A stretch of 64,000 bases of DNA from Flavobacterium aerium (GTDB lineage: Bacteria; Bacteroidota; Bacteroidia; Flavobacteriales; Flavobacteriaceae), in contig NZ_JARQWR010000002.1 of NCBI RefSeq assembly GCF_030766725.1, positions 124,001 through 188,000 on the forward strand. Reading direction: 5' to 3'. Numbering within the stretch: position 1 is the first letter of the stretch; each line of letters starts with the position of its first letter. This document shows, piece by piece, positions 25,668 to 34,862 of this stretch. The position numbers and the translations under genes were made by a program. The notes beneath the pieces were generated by a model. It saw only the letters and a program-made list of their open reading frames with translations, had not been told where the DNA came from and searched no databases.

Positions 25668-26423
25668 ATGAAAGTTTTAATCATTGAAGATGAAAATATT
25701 AATGCCAATCGGCTGAAGAGATTACTAGAGGAATTAGAACCCGATAGTGAAGTATTAGCTATTTTGGATACAGTAGAAGGCACAATTGCATGGCTTAATA
25801 CTAATCCTATGCCCGATTTAATTACAATGGACATTCGTTTGGCAGATGGAATCAGTTTTACAATTTTTGAAAAAGTAAAAATCACCTGCCCAGTTATATT
25901 CACAACAGCCTATGATGAGTATGCAGTAAGAGCTTTTAAAGTCAATAGTATTGATTACTTAATGAAACCTATTGAAAAGAAAGAGTTGGAATATGCCTTA
26001 AATAAATTTAACTCATTATCGAAAGTTGAAAACATTACGAATGATATTGCGGGGATTATCAAAGGATTTTTAAACAAGCCTGCTTTTCGTATGCGCTTCT
26101 TAGTCAACTATCGAGATGGTTATAAAAGTGTTGACGTTACTGAAATTGATTTCATATTTTCAGAATTTAAAACATCACACCTCTTTCTTAAAAATGGTAT
26201 GATAGTACCAATCCCTCAAACCATGGAAGAGTTAGATGAAGCAATGGATCCAGATGTTTTTTTTCGGGCAAATCGACAATTCTTTATTCGAGCAGAAAGT
26301 ATAAAGTCCATTGCAAATTACTTTAATGCAAAACTAAAAATACAACTCAAAGGCGATCCAGAACGAGAAGTCATCATCAGCCGAGAAAAAGCTCCCTTTT
26401 TTAAACAATGGATGGATCGATAA
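25668..26423 (+). CDS. LytTR-family response regulator
   Basis: 251 residues. Receiver domain (1-120: LIIEDENINANRLKRLL, Asp in LITMDIRLADG, KPIEKKE) and a LytTR DNA-binding domain (about 145-250: VDVTEIDFIFSEFKTSHLF, FFRANRQFFIRAESIKSI). The frame is open further upstream inside the kinase gene, but the start at 25668, 4 bases after the kinase stop, gives a complete receiver. It partners the kinase at 24572-25663. The 293 bases after it, up to the efflux genes, may hold its binding sites. Confidence 0.93.
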   Translation: MKVLIIEDENINANRLKRLLEELEPDSEVLAILDTVEGTIAWLNTNPMPDLITMDIRLADGISFTIFEKVKITCPVIFTTAYDEYAVRAFKVNSIDYLMKPIEKKELEYALNKFNSLSKVENITNDIAGIIKGFLNKPAFRMRFLVNYRDGYKSVDVTEIDFIFSEFKTSHLFLKNGMIVPIPQTMEELDEAMDPDVFFRANRQFFIRAESIKSIANYFNAKLKIQLKGDPEREVIISREKAPFFKQWMDR

Positions 26424-26716
26424 AAGTATCTGTTTTTGTCAAATAAAGATAAATAATACCGAATAAGAAAATACAGTAAGAACCATTTTCCTATTCAGGA
26501 TTTCTGTACTATTTCTACAACCAACGCATAGAACCACCCTTTATAGCGGGCTAATTATAGATTACTGTCTCTATTGCCCAGACTCGATTTTTCTCAGATT
26601 GAGTATTCTTCACTTCAGTAACTAAAAATTACGCTTCAGTCAATTACCCTATCTCAAAAGCCCATTTACGCTGTTCTTTTGTCATTAAATTCTATGAATC
26701 TATTAATATACATAAA
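26424..26716. other. intergenic region before the RND efflux operon
   Basis: 293 bases without a gene. I see no clear terminator and no exact TAnnTTTG box. It presumably carries the efflux operon promoter and any LytTR binding sites, but none can be pointed to by eye. Confidence 0.4.
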
Positions 26717-27838
26717 ATGACAAAACATTTTTTCCAAAATTATAGAACACTACATCAAGTGTTATTTTTATTGATTATCACAAGTCTCTCATCGTGTGGG
26801 AAAGGTGGTGAAAACAATGACGCTTTGGGTGCTCCAAAACCTGAAGTTGATTTTTTTGAAGCCAAATCAGTTACTGGTGAAGTAGAAAAAAAATATCCTG
26901 GAATTATTGAAGGAACCGTCAATGTCGATATAAAAGCACAAGTATCCGGATATCTTGAAGCCATCTATGTAAAAGAAGGCGATTATGTAAACAAAGGGCA
27001 ATCATTATTTAAAATTAAAGGCGATGTATTTGCCGAACAAGTGAATAATAGCCGAGCTGCCTATAAGAATGCATTAGCGAACTTGGCCAATGCAAAGTTG
27101 GAAATTGAAAAGATAAAGCCACTTGTAGAAGGAAAAGTATTTTCGGAGATGCAATTGAAAACAGCACAAGCCAATTATGAAGCAGCAGAAGCTCAGGTAG
27201 CACAAGCCAAAGCCTTATTAGGATCTTCACAACTTAATGCTGATTTTTCGTTGATTAAAGCGCCAGTAAGCGGTTATATCAGCCGTATACCAAATCGTAT
27301 TGGAAATTTAGTTACCCCAACAGATGCTGTACCATTGACTATTCTATCTGAAATAGACAATGTGTTTGTATATTTTTCACTTAGCGAATCAGACTATCTC
27401 ACTTTCATAAAAGATATAAAATCCAATAGTACCGTTAGTTTGATTTTAGCCGATAATAGTTTGTATGAGCACAAAGGAACCTTAGAAGTTGCTAGTGGTA
27501 ACATAGACCGCTCGACAGGTACAATTGCTTTAAAAGCGATTTTCCCAAACCCTAAAAAATACTTGCGCTCAGGAGGTTCAGCCCGTATTGTGTTGAACAA
27601 TAGTTTATCCTCAGTGATTACAGTTCCTATGGCAAGTGTGAAAGACATACAAGACAAATTCTTTGTTTATGTTCTGAATAAAGACAATAAAGTGGCGATG
27701 GTACCTATTGAGATAGCAGGAAACTCTGGTTCAAATTATTTTGTGAAAAGTGGGGTTAAAGCAGGAGATAAGATTGCCTTAAATAACATTGATGCACTTT
27801 ATGATGGTTCGGAAGTTGTTCCAAAAGTAGGGCAATGA
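26717..27838 (+). CDS. RND efflux periplasmic adaptor (membrane fusion) lipoprotein
   Basis: 373 residues. The N-terminus is a lipoprotein signal (LLIITSLSSCGKGG, Cys about 27). The mature protein has the AcrA/MexA order: beta-barrel and lipoyl half (GTVNVDIKAQVSGYLEAIYVKEGDYVNKGQSLFKI), alpha-helical hairpin (about 95-165), second lipoyl half (FSLIKAPVSGYISRIPNRIGNLV) and C-terminal barrel. It links the inner-membrane pump to the outer-membrane channel in a tripartite drug or solute exporter. The pump gene follows after 47 bases. Confidence 0.95.
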   Translation: MTKHFFQNYRTLHQVLFLLIITSLSSCGKGGENNDALGAPKPEVDFFEAKSVTGEVEKKYPGIIEGTVNVDIKAQVSGYLEAIYVKEGDYVNKGQSLFKIKGDVFAEQVNNSRAAYKNALANLANAKLEIEKIKPLVEGKVFSEMQLKTAQANYEAAEAQVAQAKALLGSSQLNADFSLIKAPVSGYISRIPNRIGNLVTPTDAVPLTILSEIDNVFVYFSLSESDYLTFIKDIKSNSTVSLILADNSLYEHKGTLEVASGNIDRSTGTIALKAIFPNPKKYLRSGGSARIVLNNSLSSVITVPMASVKDIQDKFFVYVLNKDNKVAMVPIEIAGNSGSNYFVKSGVKAGDKIALNNIDALYDGSEVVPKVGQ

Positions 27839-27885
27839 CACTAGACAATAAATAATTTTCTTTTTAATATATAATAACATTTTCC

Positions 27886-30800
27886 ATGTTAAAAAAAATA
27901 ATAGACAGGCCGGTATTGGCTACAGTTATCTCCATTGTTTTGGTGATATTAGGTATCATAGGTCTTACAAGATTATCGGTAACAAGGTTTCCAGATATTT
28001 CTCCGCCAACTGTTATGGTAAGTGGTTCTTATCCGGGAGGGAATAGTGAAACCGTTATCCGTTCGGTAGTAACACCATTGGAAGAACAGATTAATGGAGT
28101 AGAGAATATGCAGTACATAAAATCTACTGCAAGTAATGATGGGTCATTTACAATCAGTGTCATCTTTAAGCAAGGCGTTGATCCAGATCAAGCTGCAGTG
28201 AATGTACAAAACAGAGTACAACAAGCCACTCCAAAATTACCACAAGAGGTAATCAGAATGGGATTGACAACATCAAAGCAGCAAAATAGTATGATTGTTA
28301 TTTTCAATCTCTATACAGAAGATAATAATAAATACGATGAATTGTTTTTGCAAAATTATGCCAATATCAATCTTGTACCTCAGATAAAACGTGTTGCAGG
28401 TGTAGGACAGGTACAGATTTTTGGAGCGAAAGATTATTCGATGAGAATATGGCTTGATCCACGTAAAATGGCAAATGCGGGCCTGATTCCTTCCGATGTA
28501 ACTCAAGCTATTGCCGACCAAAGTTTAGAATCTGCTCCAGGTAAACTGGGTGAAGAATCAAAGGCAGCTTTAGAATATGTAATCCGATACAAAGGAAAGA
28601 AGAATAAACCTGAACAATATGAAAATATTGTGGTTAAAAATGATGGAAATAATCTGTTACGACTTAAAGATGTTGCTCGAGTAGAATTTGGATCGATATC
28701 GTACAATGGTGATAATAAATCAAACGGATTAAATGCCGTAACACTAGCTATTTTACAGACATCAGGTTCAAATGCGAATGATATTGAGATTGGAATCAAT
28801 AAAGAGATTAAAAGGCTATCCAGATCTTTTCCTCCGGGAGTAAAGTATGTGAATGTAATGAGTACCAAAGAAAGATTGGACGAAGCTACAGGTCAAGTAA
28901 AATCAACGCTATTAGAAGCTTTTATTCTGGTATTCATTGTCGTTTTTATTTTCTTACAAGATATTCGTTCCACTATTATTCCTGCAATAGCTGTACCAGT
29001 AGCGATTATAGGTACCTTTTTCTTTTTGTTAATACTCGGTTTTACGATTAACATTCTAACGCTTTTTGCATTAGTGCTCGCCATTGGTATTGTGGTCGAT
29101 GATGCTATTGTCGTAGTTGAGGCAGTACACAGTAAGATGGAAGAAGATTCGAGCCTAACGGCCAAAGAAGCGACCCATAATGCAATGTCGGAAATTACGG
29201 GAGCAGTTATTTCCATTACCTTGGTAATGTCGGCAGTGTTCATTCCCATCGGTTTCATGACGGGATCATCGGGAATTTTCTATAAGCAGTTTGCCTATAC
29301 ATTAGCAATTGCAATTATAATATCAGCAGTAAATGCGCTTACACTTACACCTGCTTTGTGTGCGTTACTTCTTAAGAGTAACCATAAGGGAGACTCAGAA
29401 GGAAATAGTCATCAAGTAGGATTTAAAGAACGTTTTTTTACAGGATTTAATACTAGTTTCAATAATCTGACAGGTCGATACATTAGTGGCGTTCGCTTTT
29501 TAATCAATAGAAAATGGTTGGCAGCAGGATTAGTTACAGGGATTAGTGCGATTGCAATATTCATGATGATTTCCACTCCGAAGAGTTTTGTGCCACTTGA
29601 AGATGATGGATTTATGATATACAGTTTATCGATGCCTCCGGGAACAGCCTTAGACCGTACAACGAAAGTAGTAGAGAAGATTGAGAAAAAGCTTGCAACA
29701 GTTGAGGCAATTGATAATCATACAAGTATAACAGGATTTAATATTTTGAGTAATAGCTCTAGTGCAGCATACGGTTTAGGATTTATTAAACTAAAGCCGA
29801 AGAAAGACAGAGGAGAAATCAAAGATATTGATGCAGTACTGAATACGGTGAGTGGTAAATTATCAGGTATTAAAGAAGGTTCTATCATGGTATTGAGAAT
29901 GCCACCAGTAGAAGGATTTGGTGTAACAAGTGGAGCTGAAATTGTTCTACAAGATCGAACAGCAAGAAATCCTGCTATATTAAAAGCAATGGCAGATAAA
30001 GTAATAGGGCAGATTATGCAGCAACCGGGCGTACAATATGCTTATACCACCTTTAGAGCAGATTATCCACAGCTAGAATTGGAAGTAGATGAAGATAAAG
30101 CTCGACAAATGGGTGTGAGCATACGAGAATTGCTAAACAATATACAAACCTATTTTGCAGGAGATCAATCGGCAGATTTTTCAAGATTTGGTAAATTTTA
30201 TAGAGTAAATGTAAAAGCAGATGGTATTTTCAGAACAGACGAAGATGCCTTCAATGAAATATTTGTACGCAACTCTAAAATGGAAATGGTACCTATAAAA
30301 TCGATTGTTAAACTACATAAAGTTTATGGGCCAGAATCAGTAGATCGTTATAATTTGTACAATTCTGTAAATATTACAGCCATAGCCTTACCCGGATATA
30401 GTAATGGAGAAATTATGGGTACACTAGAAACAGTATTGAATAAACTCCCATCAGATTATAGTTATGAGTGGACAGGATTAAGTCTAGAAGAAAAATCGGG
30501 AGGAAGCCAAACGATTGCCATATTTGGACTATGCCTACTTTTTGTTTTCTTTTTGTTGGCTGCACAATACGAAAGCTACTTATTACCACTTGCCGTACTT
30601 CTTTCTATACCTACAGGTATATTGGGCGCTTTTGCAGGAATCAAGGCAGTAGGTCTTGATAATAATATCTATGTTCAGGTCGGTTTGATTATGCTTGTTG
30701 GACTATTGGCCAAAAATGCAATTTTGATTGTTGAATTTGGACTTCAAAGACGTAATGCAGGCCTATCAATAGTAGATGCGGCTATAGAAGGAGCTAAATC

Positions 30801-31035
30801 GAGATTGAGACCGATTATCATGACATCCCTCGCCTTTATCGTAGGTATGGTGCCCCTGATGTTTGCTTCTGGTGGAACAGCAGTAGGAAATAGATCCATA
30901 AGCGTAAGTGCCGCTATCGGAATGTTGAGTGGTGTAATACTGGGTGTTTTTGTGATTCCGTTACTGTTTATACTCTTTCAATATCTACAGGAAAAAGTAG
31001 GCGGTAAGAAAAATACAATTCAAACGATAAAATAA
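27886..31035 (+). CDS. RND-type efflux pump permease (HAE-1 family, AcrB-like)
   Basis: 1049 residues, full length for AcrB/MexB. Twelve helices with two large periplasmic loops; the motif FLQDIRSTIIPAIAVPVAIIGTFFFL and the proton-relay acidic pair in LAIGIVVDDAIVVVEAVHSKM (helix 4) are present, as is the second-half YVQVGLIMLVGLLAKNAILIVEF. HAE-1 pumps export hydrophobic or amphiphilic compounds using the proton gradient. It is the middle gene of a three-gene operon and is 5 bases from the outer-membrane factor gene. Confidence 0.96.
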   Translation: MLKKIIDRPVLATVISIVLVILGIIGLTRLSVTRFPDISPPTVMVSGSYPGGNSETVIRSVVTPLEEQINGVENMQYIKSTASNDGSFTISVIFKQGVDPDQAAVNVQNRVQQATPKLPQEVIRMGLTTSKQQNSMIVIFNLYTEDNNKYDELFLQNYANINLVPQIKRVAGVGQVQIFGAKDYSMRIWLDPRKMANAGLIPSDVTQAIADQSLESAPGKLGEESKAALEYVIRYKGKKNKPEQYENIVVKNDGNNLLRLKDVARVEFGSISYNGDNKSNGLNAVTLAILQTSGSNANDIEIGINKEIKRLSRSFPPGVKYVNVMSTKERLDEATGQVKSTLLEAFILVFIVVFIFLQDIRSTIIPAIAVPVAIIGTFFFLLILGFTINILTLFALVLAIGIVVDDAIVVVEAVHSKMEEDSSLTAKEATHNAMSEITGAVISITLVMSAVFIPIGFMTGSSGIFYKQFAYTLAIAIIISAVNALTLTPALCALLLKSNHKGDSEGNSHQVGFKERFFTGFNTSFNNLTGRYISGVRFLINRKWLAAGLVTGISAIAIFMMISTPKSFVPLEDDGFMIYSLSMPPGTALDRTTKVVEKIEKKLATVEAIDNHTSITGFNILSNSSSAAYGLGFIKLKPKKDRGEIKDIDAVLNTVSGKLSGIKEGSIMVLRMPPVEGFGVTSGAEIVLQDRTARNPAILKAMADKVIGQIMQQPGVQYAYTTFRADYPQLELEVDEDKARQMGVSIRELLNNIQTYFAGDQSADFSRFGKFYRVNVKADGIFRTDEDAFNEIFVRNSKMEMVPIKSIVKLHKVYGPESVDRYNLYNSVNITAIALPGYSNGEIMGTLETVLNKLPSDYSYEWTGLSLEEKSGGSQTIAIFGLCLLFVFFLLAAQYESYLLPLAVLLSIPTGILGAFAGIKAVGLDNNIYVQVGLIMLVGLLAKNAILIVEFGLQRRNAGLSIVDAAIEGAKSRLRPIIMTSLAFIVGMVPLMFASGGTAVGNRSISVSAAIGMLSGVILGVFVIPLLFILFQYLQEKVGGKKNTIQTIK

Positions 31036-31040
31036 GAATA

Positions 31041-32450
31041 ATGAAAGTTATACATACATTAATAATTTCCGTATTTGCTGGCTTGGTACTGTCATCCTGT
31101 GTTGTAGGGAAAAAGTATTCACGTCCTGATTTAAATACACCCGAAAAGTATCGGGAAGAAGTAAGCGTAACAGGAGATACTATTCTGCTTCCATGGAAAA
31201 GCTTCTATAAAGATCCTTTATTGGTTGATTTAATAGAAAAAGCATTGGTGAAAAATAATGAGGTATTAGTTGCTATGAAGAGTATGGAGCAATTAGATCT
31301 TAATTATAAGCAAGCAAAGTTGTCCTTAGTACCAACTCTTGATTTTGATGCTGGAGGAAGTCGTACGTTTCAATCTAAAAATTCACTGAATGGTTCCTTA
31401 AGCGAACAATTTACAGGGAAAAAATATCTAGATGATTACAACGCAAATTTCCGTTTATCTTGGGAAGCCGATATATGGGGGAAAGCAGCAATGCAAAAAA
31501 GAGAAGCCAAAGCAAATTACTTCGCACAGAAAGAAAATCTTTCTGCTTTGAAAACTAGAATTATAGTTCAAGTAACTCAAGCTTATTACAATTTATTAGG
31601 ACTTGATGAAGAACTTAAGATTGCGCAAAAGAATATTAATTTAACAGAAAGTACATTGACTATGATGCAGTTACAGTACGTGTCTGGAACTATTAGTTCA
31701 CTAGCAGTTCATCAAACTGAAGCACAGAAAAAAACTGCAGAATTATTAATTCCTTTAGCTAAGAGAAATATAGCAATTCAAGAAAATGGGTTACAAATTC
31801 TATGTGGAGAATATCCTGATAGTATAAAACGTTCTGGAAGTCTTGTTGAAGTTGAATTTACCTCCGTTTTCCCATCAGGAATTCCTGCCTCACTGTTGAG
31901 TAGAAGACCAGATGTTAAAGCAAGCGAATACGCAGTGATGTCTGCCAATGCTAAAACAGGTCTTGCAAAAGCAACGATGTATCCAACATTGAGTATTTCC
32001 CCATCGATAGGAGCTACCTCTTTTGAATTTGATACTTGGTTTGATTTTCCAGGATCCATCACCAAAACATTAGCAGCCAATTTGATACAGCCAATTTTCA
32101 AAAAACGTTCTTTGCGTACAGCCTATGAAGTTGCTGCTATTGAACAAGAGAAAGCAGTTATTCAATTTAAACAATCATTTATTGTAGCCGTTGGCGAAGT
32201 TTCAGATGCTATGTCAAAATTAAAATATGCAGAAGAACGCATGGAATTAGTCCGCCAAAAATCAATTTCATTGGAAAAAGCAACTACTAATGCGATGCTA
32301 TTATACAAAAGTGGAATGGCCAATTATTTAGAAGTAATCACAGCACAAAATAATGCACTCCAAAATGATCTTGAAGTAATTAATATCAAACTGGAACAGC
32401 TCAATGCCTCTACAGATTTGTATCGTGCACTAGGTGGTGGTGTAGAATAA
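31041..32450 (+). CDS. RND efflux outer-membrane factor lipoprotein (TolC/NodT-like)
   Basis: 469 residues: lipoprotein signal (VLSSCVVGKKY, Cys about 19), then two OEP repeats of the TolC fold. Seen are the entry YSRPDLNTPEKY, the hinge LLSRRPDVKASEYAVMSANAKTGLAKATMYPTLSIS typical of NodT-family channels, and the long helical repeat ending NDLEVINIKLEQLNAS. It forms the outer-membrane exit channel for the pump encoded just upstream. A clear terminator closes the operon. Confidence 0.94.
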   Translation: MKVIHTLIISVFAGLVLSSCVVGKKYSRPDLNTPEKYREEVSVTGDTILLPWKSFYKDPLLVDLIEKALVKNNEVLVAMKSMEQLDLNYKQAKLSLVPTLDFDAGGSRTFQSKNSLNGSLSEQFTGKKYLDDYNANFRLSWEADIWGKAAMQKREAKANYFAQKENLSALKTRIIVQVTQAYYNLLGLDEELKIAQKNINLTESTLTMMQLQYVSGTISSLAVHQTEAQKKTAELLIPLAKRNIAIQENGLQILCGEYPDSIKRSGSLVEVEFTSVFPSGIPASLLSRRPDVKASEYAVMSANAKTGLAKATMYPTLSISPSIGATSFEFDTWFDFPGSITKTLAANLIQPIFKKRSLRTAYEVAAIEQEKAVIQFKQSFIVAVGEVSDAMSKLKYAEERMELVRQKSISLEKATTNAMLLYKSGMANYLEVITAQNNALQNDLEVINIKLEQLNASTDLYRALGGGVE

Positions 32451-32460
32451 AGACTGAATA

Positions 32461-32496
32461 AAAAAATGCTCTAGTACAATTGTGCTAGAGCATTTT
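32461..32496 (+). terminator. terminator of the RND operon
   Basis: ATGCTCTAGTAC pairs with GTGCTAGAGCAT (one G-U pair) around AATT, ending in TTTT. Confidence 0.9.
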
Positions 32497-32649
32497 AATT
32501 AGAGATAAGTTCAAATCATTTTTTAGTCGTTTATTTTACTTTCCATCCACTTGTCTTTTGCTGGATATCCCACATTCTATTATAAATACATGGGTGCAGA
32601 TGCCATGGTAGATAAAATCAATTTATCTTTAGAATTACAAAAGCATAAT

Positions 32650-32682
32650 AAGAACAGTCGTTATATTCTAACGACTGTTCTT
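32650..32682 (-). terminator. terminator overlapping the end of the oxidoreductase gene
   Basis: A 14-bp perfect stem at 32650-32663 and 32669-32682 with a 5-base loop. Its upstream arm is made of the last codons (about Lys-Arg-Thr-Val-Val) of the minus-strand gene, and the stop codon is inside the hairpin. It may work in both directions: T-runs flank both sides. Confidence 0.8.
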
Positions 32683-33620
32683 TTTCCAGGCAAATCATTT
32701 TTTGACCATACCATTTCAATATCTTTTAACTCTACGGTTTCAATGTCTATTTTTAGGATACCATCAGCAACCAACTGGAATAAGCTCGGAAGTATGTCTT
32801 TCATGTAGATGGCAAAAGTTTCTCTTGAAATGCTTCCTATACCAGATCCTAATAATTCAATAGGCATACTTCTTAACTGACTGGATGTTAAAGAAATTGT
32901 AGCTCCAGCCATTTCACCCACTGTGACAATTTTGATTTTGCGAGGCGTTGTATTTTTAAAAGCTGTTAGGATTAATTCCATAGGATGACCCCATAAGTAA
33001 TCCAAAACAATATCAATAGGGTTAGTGTTGTGAATAATAGTCAATTGTTCAATAATCGAATTGTAACTATCTTGAAGTGAAATAACTTCATCTGCACCAA
33101 GTTCTTTCAACTCTTCTAGAATTTTAGCATTACGGCCCGTGACAATAACTTTTGAAGCACCACGATATCTTGCCATTTGAACGGCAATTTTTCCCGTTAC
33201 ACCAGTAGCGCCATTAATCAATATGACATCTCCCTTTTTGATTTCTGCGCGATAGAGTAATGCCATATCGGAGCCAATCAAGGCATTGGGTAGGGCGGCA
33301 GCCGTTTCGAAATCTATTCCATCGGGTAGAATGGTCCAATGATCTTTTTCAACTAATGCTTTTTCGGCAAACATTCCAGTCAGGCCTGAAGCATATATTC
33401 GGGTACCATCTTCTAGAATTCCCGTTCCATCGACGCCTACAGCAATTGGGAAATAAGGATATTTTGTATAATGCTTGCCACTTGCTTTGGATTTATCCAA
33501 TTGCTTTAATGAAGAAGCCTTAACGGTAATTAAAACCTGATTTTCTTGTTGAGGTTCAGGAGTTTCAAAATTTTCGAATTTCGGATTTGTCCCTAAAGTA
33601 TGTAATATTGCTGCTTTCAT
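32661..33620 (-). CDS. quinone oxidoreductase-like medium-chain dehydrogenase/reductase
   Basis: 319 residues of the zinc-independent quinone oxidoreductase branch of the MDR superfamily. The GroES-like catalytic domain (about 25-110) lacks the zinc-binding cysteines of alcohol dehydrogenases; the Rossmann domain has the NADPH motif ILINGATGVTGKIAVQMARYRGASKVIVTGRN. It would reduce a quinone or enone with NADPH in the cytoplasm. The start matches a normal beginning (MKAAILHTLG). The Crp-like regulator lies 60 bases upstream on the same strand and could control it. Confidence 0.9.
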   Translation of the reverse strand: MKAAILHTLGTNPKFENFETPEPQQENQVLITVKASSLKQLDKSKASGKHYTKYPYFPIAVGVDGTGILEDGTRIYASGLTGMFAEKALVEKDHWTILPDGIDFETAAALPNALIGSDMALLYRAEIKKGDVILINGATGVTGKIAVQMARYRGASKVIVTGRNAKILEELKELGADEVISLQDSYNSIIEQLTIIHNTNPIDIVLDYLWGHPMELILTAFKNTTPRKIKIVTVGEMAGATISLTSSQLRSMPIELLGSGIGSISRETFAIYMKDILPSLFQLVADGILKIDIETVELKDIEMVWSKNDLPGKRTVVRI

Positions 33621-33680
33621 AGTCTGAATTTTTATGCAAAGTTCAATGATGGAGCAGTAGTGGACAATAACAATTGTTAA

Positions 33681-34229
33681 TTAAACCTTTCTATTTCTAA
33701 TTCTACTGAGTGAAACAGAAGTAATTCCTAGATACGAAGCGATATAATGCTGAGGTACACGCTGAAAGATGTGTGGATTTTTTTTAAGTAATTCGATATA
33801 ACGATCCTGTGGTTTATCTTTTAGGTAAGTTAGAATATGTTTCGAATAATAATAGAAACGATCTAAAATCATCGCATTGAACCATTCTTTAACGAATGTA
33901 TTTTCTTTTAATAAGGGTACAAAAGATTCTCGTCCTATGACATATAAAGTACAATCTTCAATAGTTTCTAGATTAAAATTACTAGGTTGATTCGTAAGAA
34001 GGCTCTCCATAGAGGCAACAATGGTATCTTCAAAAAAGAATTGACTTGTAATATCATTACCATTGTGATTGAGCCACATACGTAAGCAGCCTGATTTTAC
34101 AATGTAAACTTTGGTTGCTTTTTCGCCTTCTTTTAGTAAAATTGTTTTGGCGCTTACTTGTATTTCTTCTAAACCATGTTCGCTTAAAAGAGTAGTGATT
34201 TCAGTAATTGTAGTATTTTTTTCGTTCAA
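33681..34229 (-). CDS. Crp/Fnr-family transcriptional regulator
   Basis: 182 residues: a cyclic-nucleotide-binding-like beta roll (about 20-110: ILLKEGEKATKVYIVKSGCLRMWL, GNDITSQFFFEDTIVAS) and a shortened C-terminal helix-turn-helix (about 160-182: HYIASYLGITSVSLSRIRNRK). The length is typical of the small Crp-like proteins of Bacteroidota, which do not bind cAMP by the usual residues. It lies between the oxidoreductase and the exonuclease, 20 bases from the latter, all on the minus strand. Confidence 0.88.
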   Translation of the reverse strand: MNEKNTTITEITTLLSEHGLEEIQVSAKTILLKEGEKATKVYIVKSGCLRMWLNHNGNDITSQFFFEDTIVASMESLLTNQPSNFNLETIEDCTLYVIGRESFVPLLKENTFVKEWFNAMILDRFYYYSKHILTYLKDKPQDRYIELLKKNPHIFQRVPQHYIASYLGITSVSLSRIRNRKV

Positions 34230-34249
34230 TAGACAGGATTAACGAATTA

Positions 34250-34861
34250 TTATTTTAAACCCAATCGAGCTTTTAATTTTAGAAAAATTAAAGCAATGAT
34301 AAAGGAATCACCTGCGGCGGTATGTCTGTGACTTTTGGAAACTTTAAAAATATCACAAAGCTCATCCAGTGTAATCACAGTATCTTTCATGATGTTTTTC
34401 CACTTTTGATACATTAAATCCGTATCAAAAGTTTCATTTTTTAGCTTTCCTAAATCCAATCGTTCCAGAATTTCATTAACCATAGCCACGTCAAAATGCA
34501 CGTGATGTCCTACCAAAGTAGCATTGCCAATATAATCAAGAAATAAAGTCATTGCTTCTTCCTCAGAGATTTTGGTTTCTTTGCCATTTCGTAAAATACC
34601 ATGAACAGTTACACCTACAGCATCAAACTTTTCCTGTTCGATATAGATTTCCAAATAATCCTTCACAACAATACTATCCCCTATAATACCAACGGCACCG
34701 ATAGAAAGTACAACATCATTTTGTACATCTAATCCAGTAGTTTCGGTATCAAAGATTACAAATCGTTTTTCTTCTCCTACTTTTTTATCTTCATTTTCAA
34801 AGAGGGAGAGATACTTTTGCCAATAGGGCGGATGCTGTTTATTCTTTAACCAGTCTAACAT
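34250..34861 (-). CDS. DnaQ-like 3'-5' exonuclease
   Basis: 203 residues of the DEDDh exonuclease family. The first motif is FVIFDTETTGLDVQND (Asp-x-Glu), the second VGHHVHFDVAMVNEIL (Asp), and the third is HRHTAAGDSFI with His and Asp, giving a complete DEDDh set. Such free-standing proteins resemble the epsilon proofreading subunit of DNA polymerase III. The gene begins 1 base after the DUF294/CBS protein stop, so the two are co-translated; this pair is conserved in many bacteria. Confidence 0.9.
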   Translation of the reverse strand: MLDWLKNKQHPPYWQKYLSLFENEDKKVGEEKRFVIFDTETTGLDVQNDVVLSIGAVGIIGDSIVVKDYLEIYIEQEKFDAVGVTVHGILRNGKETKISEEEAMTLFLDYIGNATLVGHHVHFDVAMVNEILERLDLGKLKNETFDTDLMYQKWKNIMKDTVITLDELCDIFKVSKSHRHTAAGDSFIIALIFLKLKARLGLK

Positions 34862-34862
34862 A

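Noticed and set aside
32551..32808. Open plus-strand frame of 85 codons across the end of the oxidoreductase gene
   Set aside because: It runs through a strong terminator hairpin and is antisense to the conserved end of the oxidoreductase.
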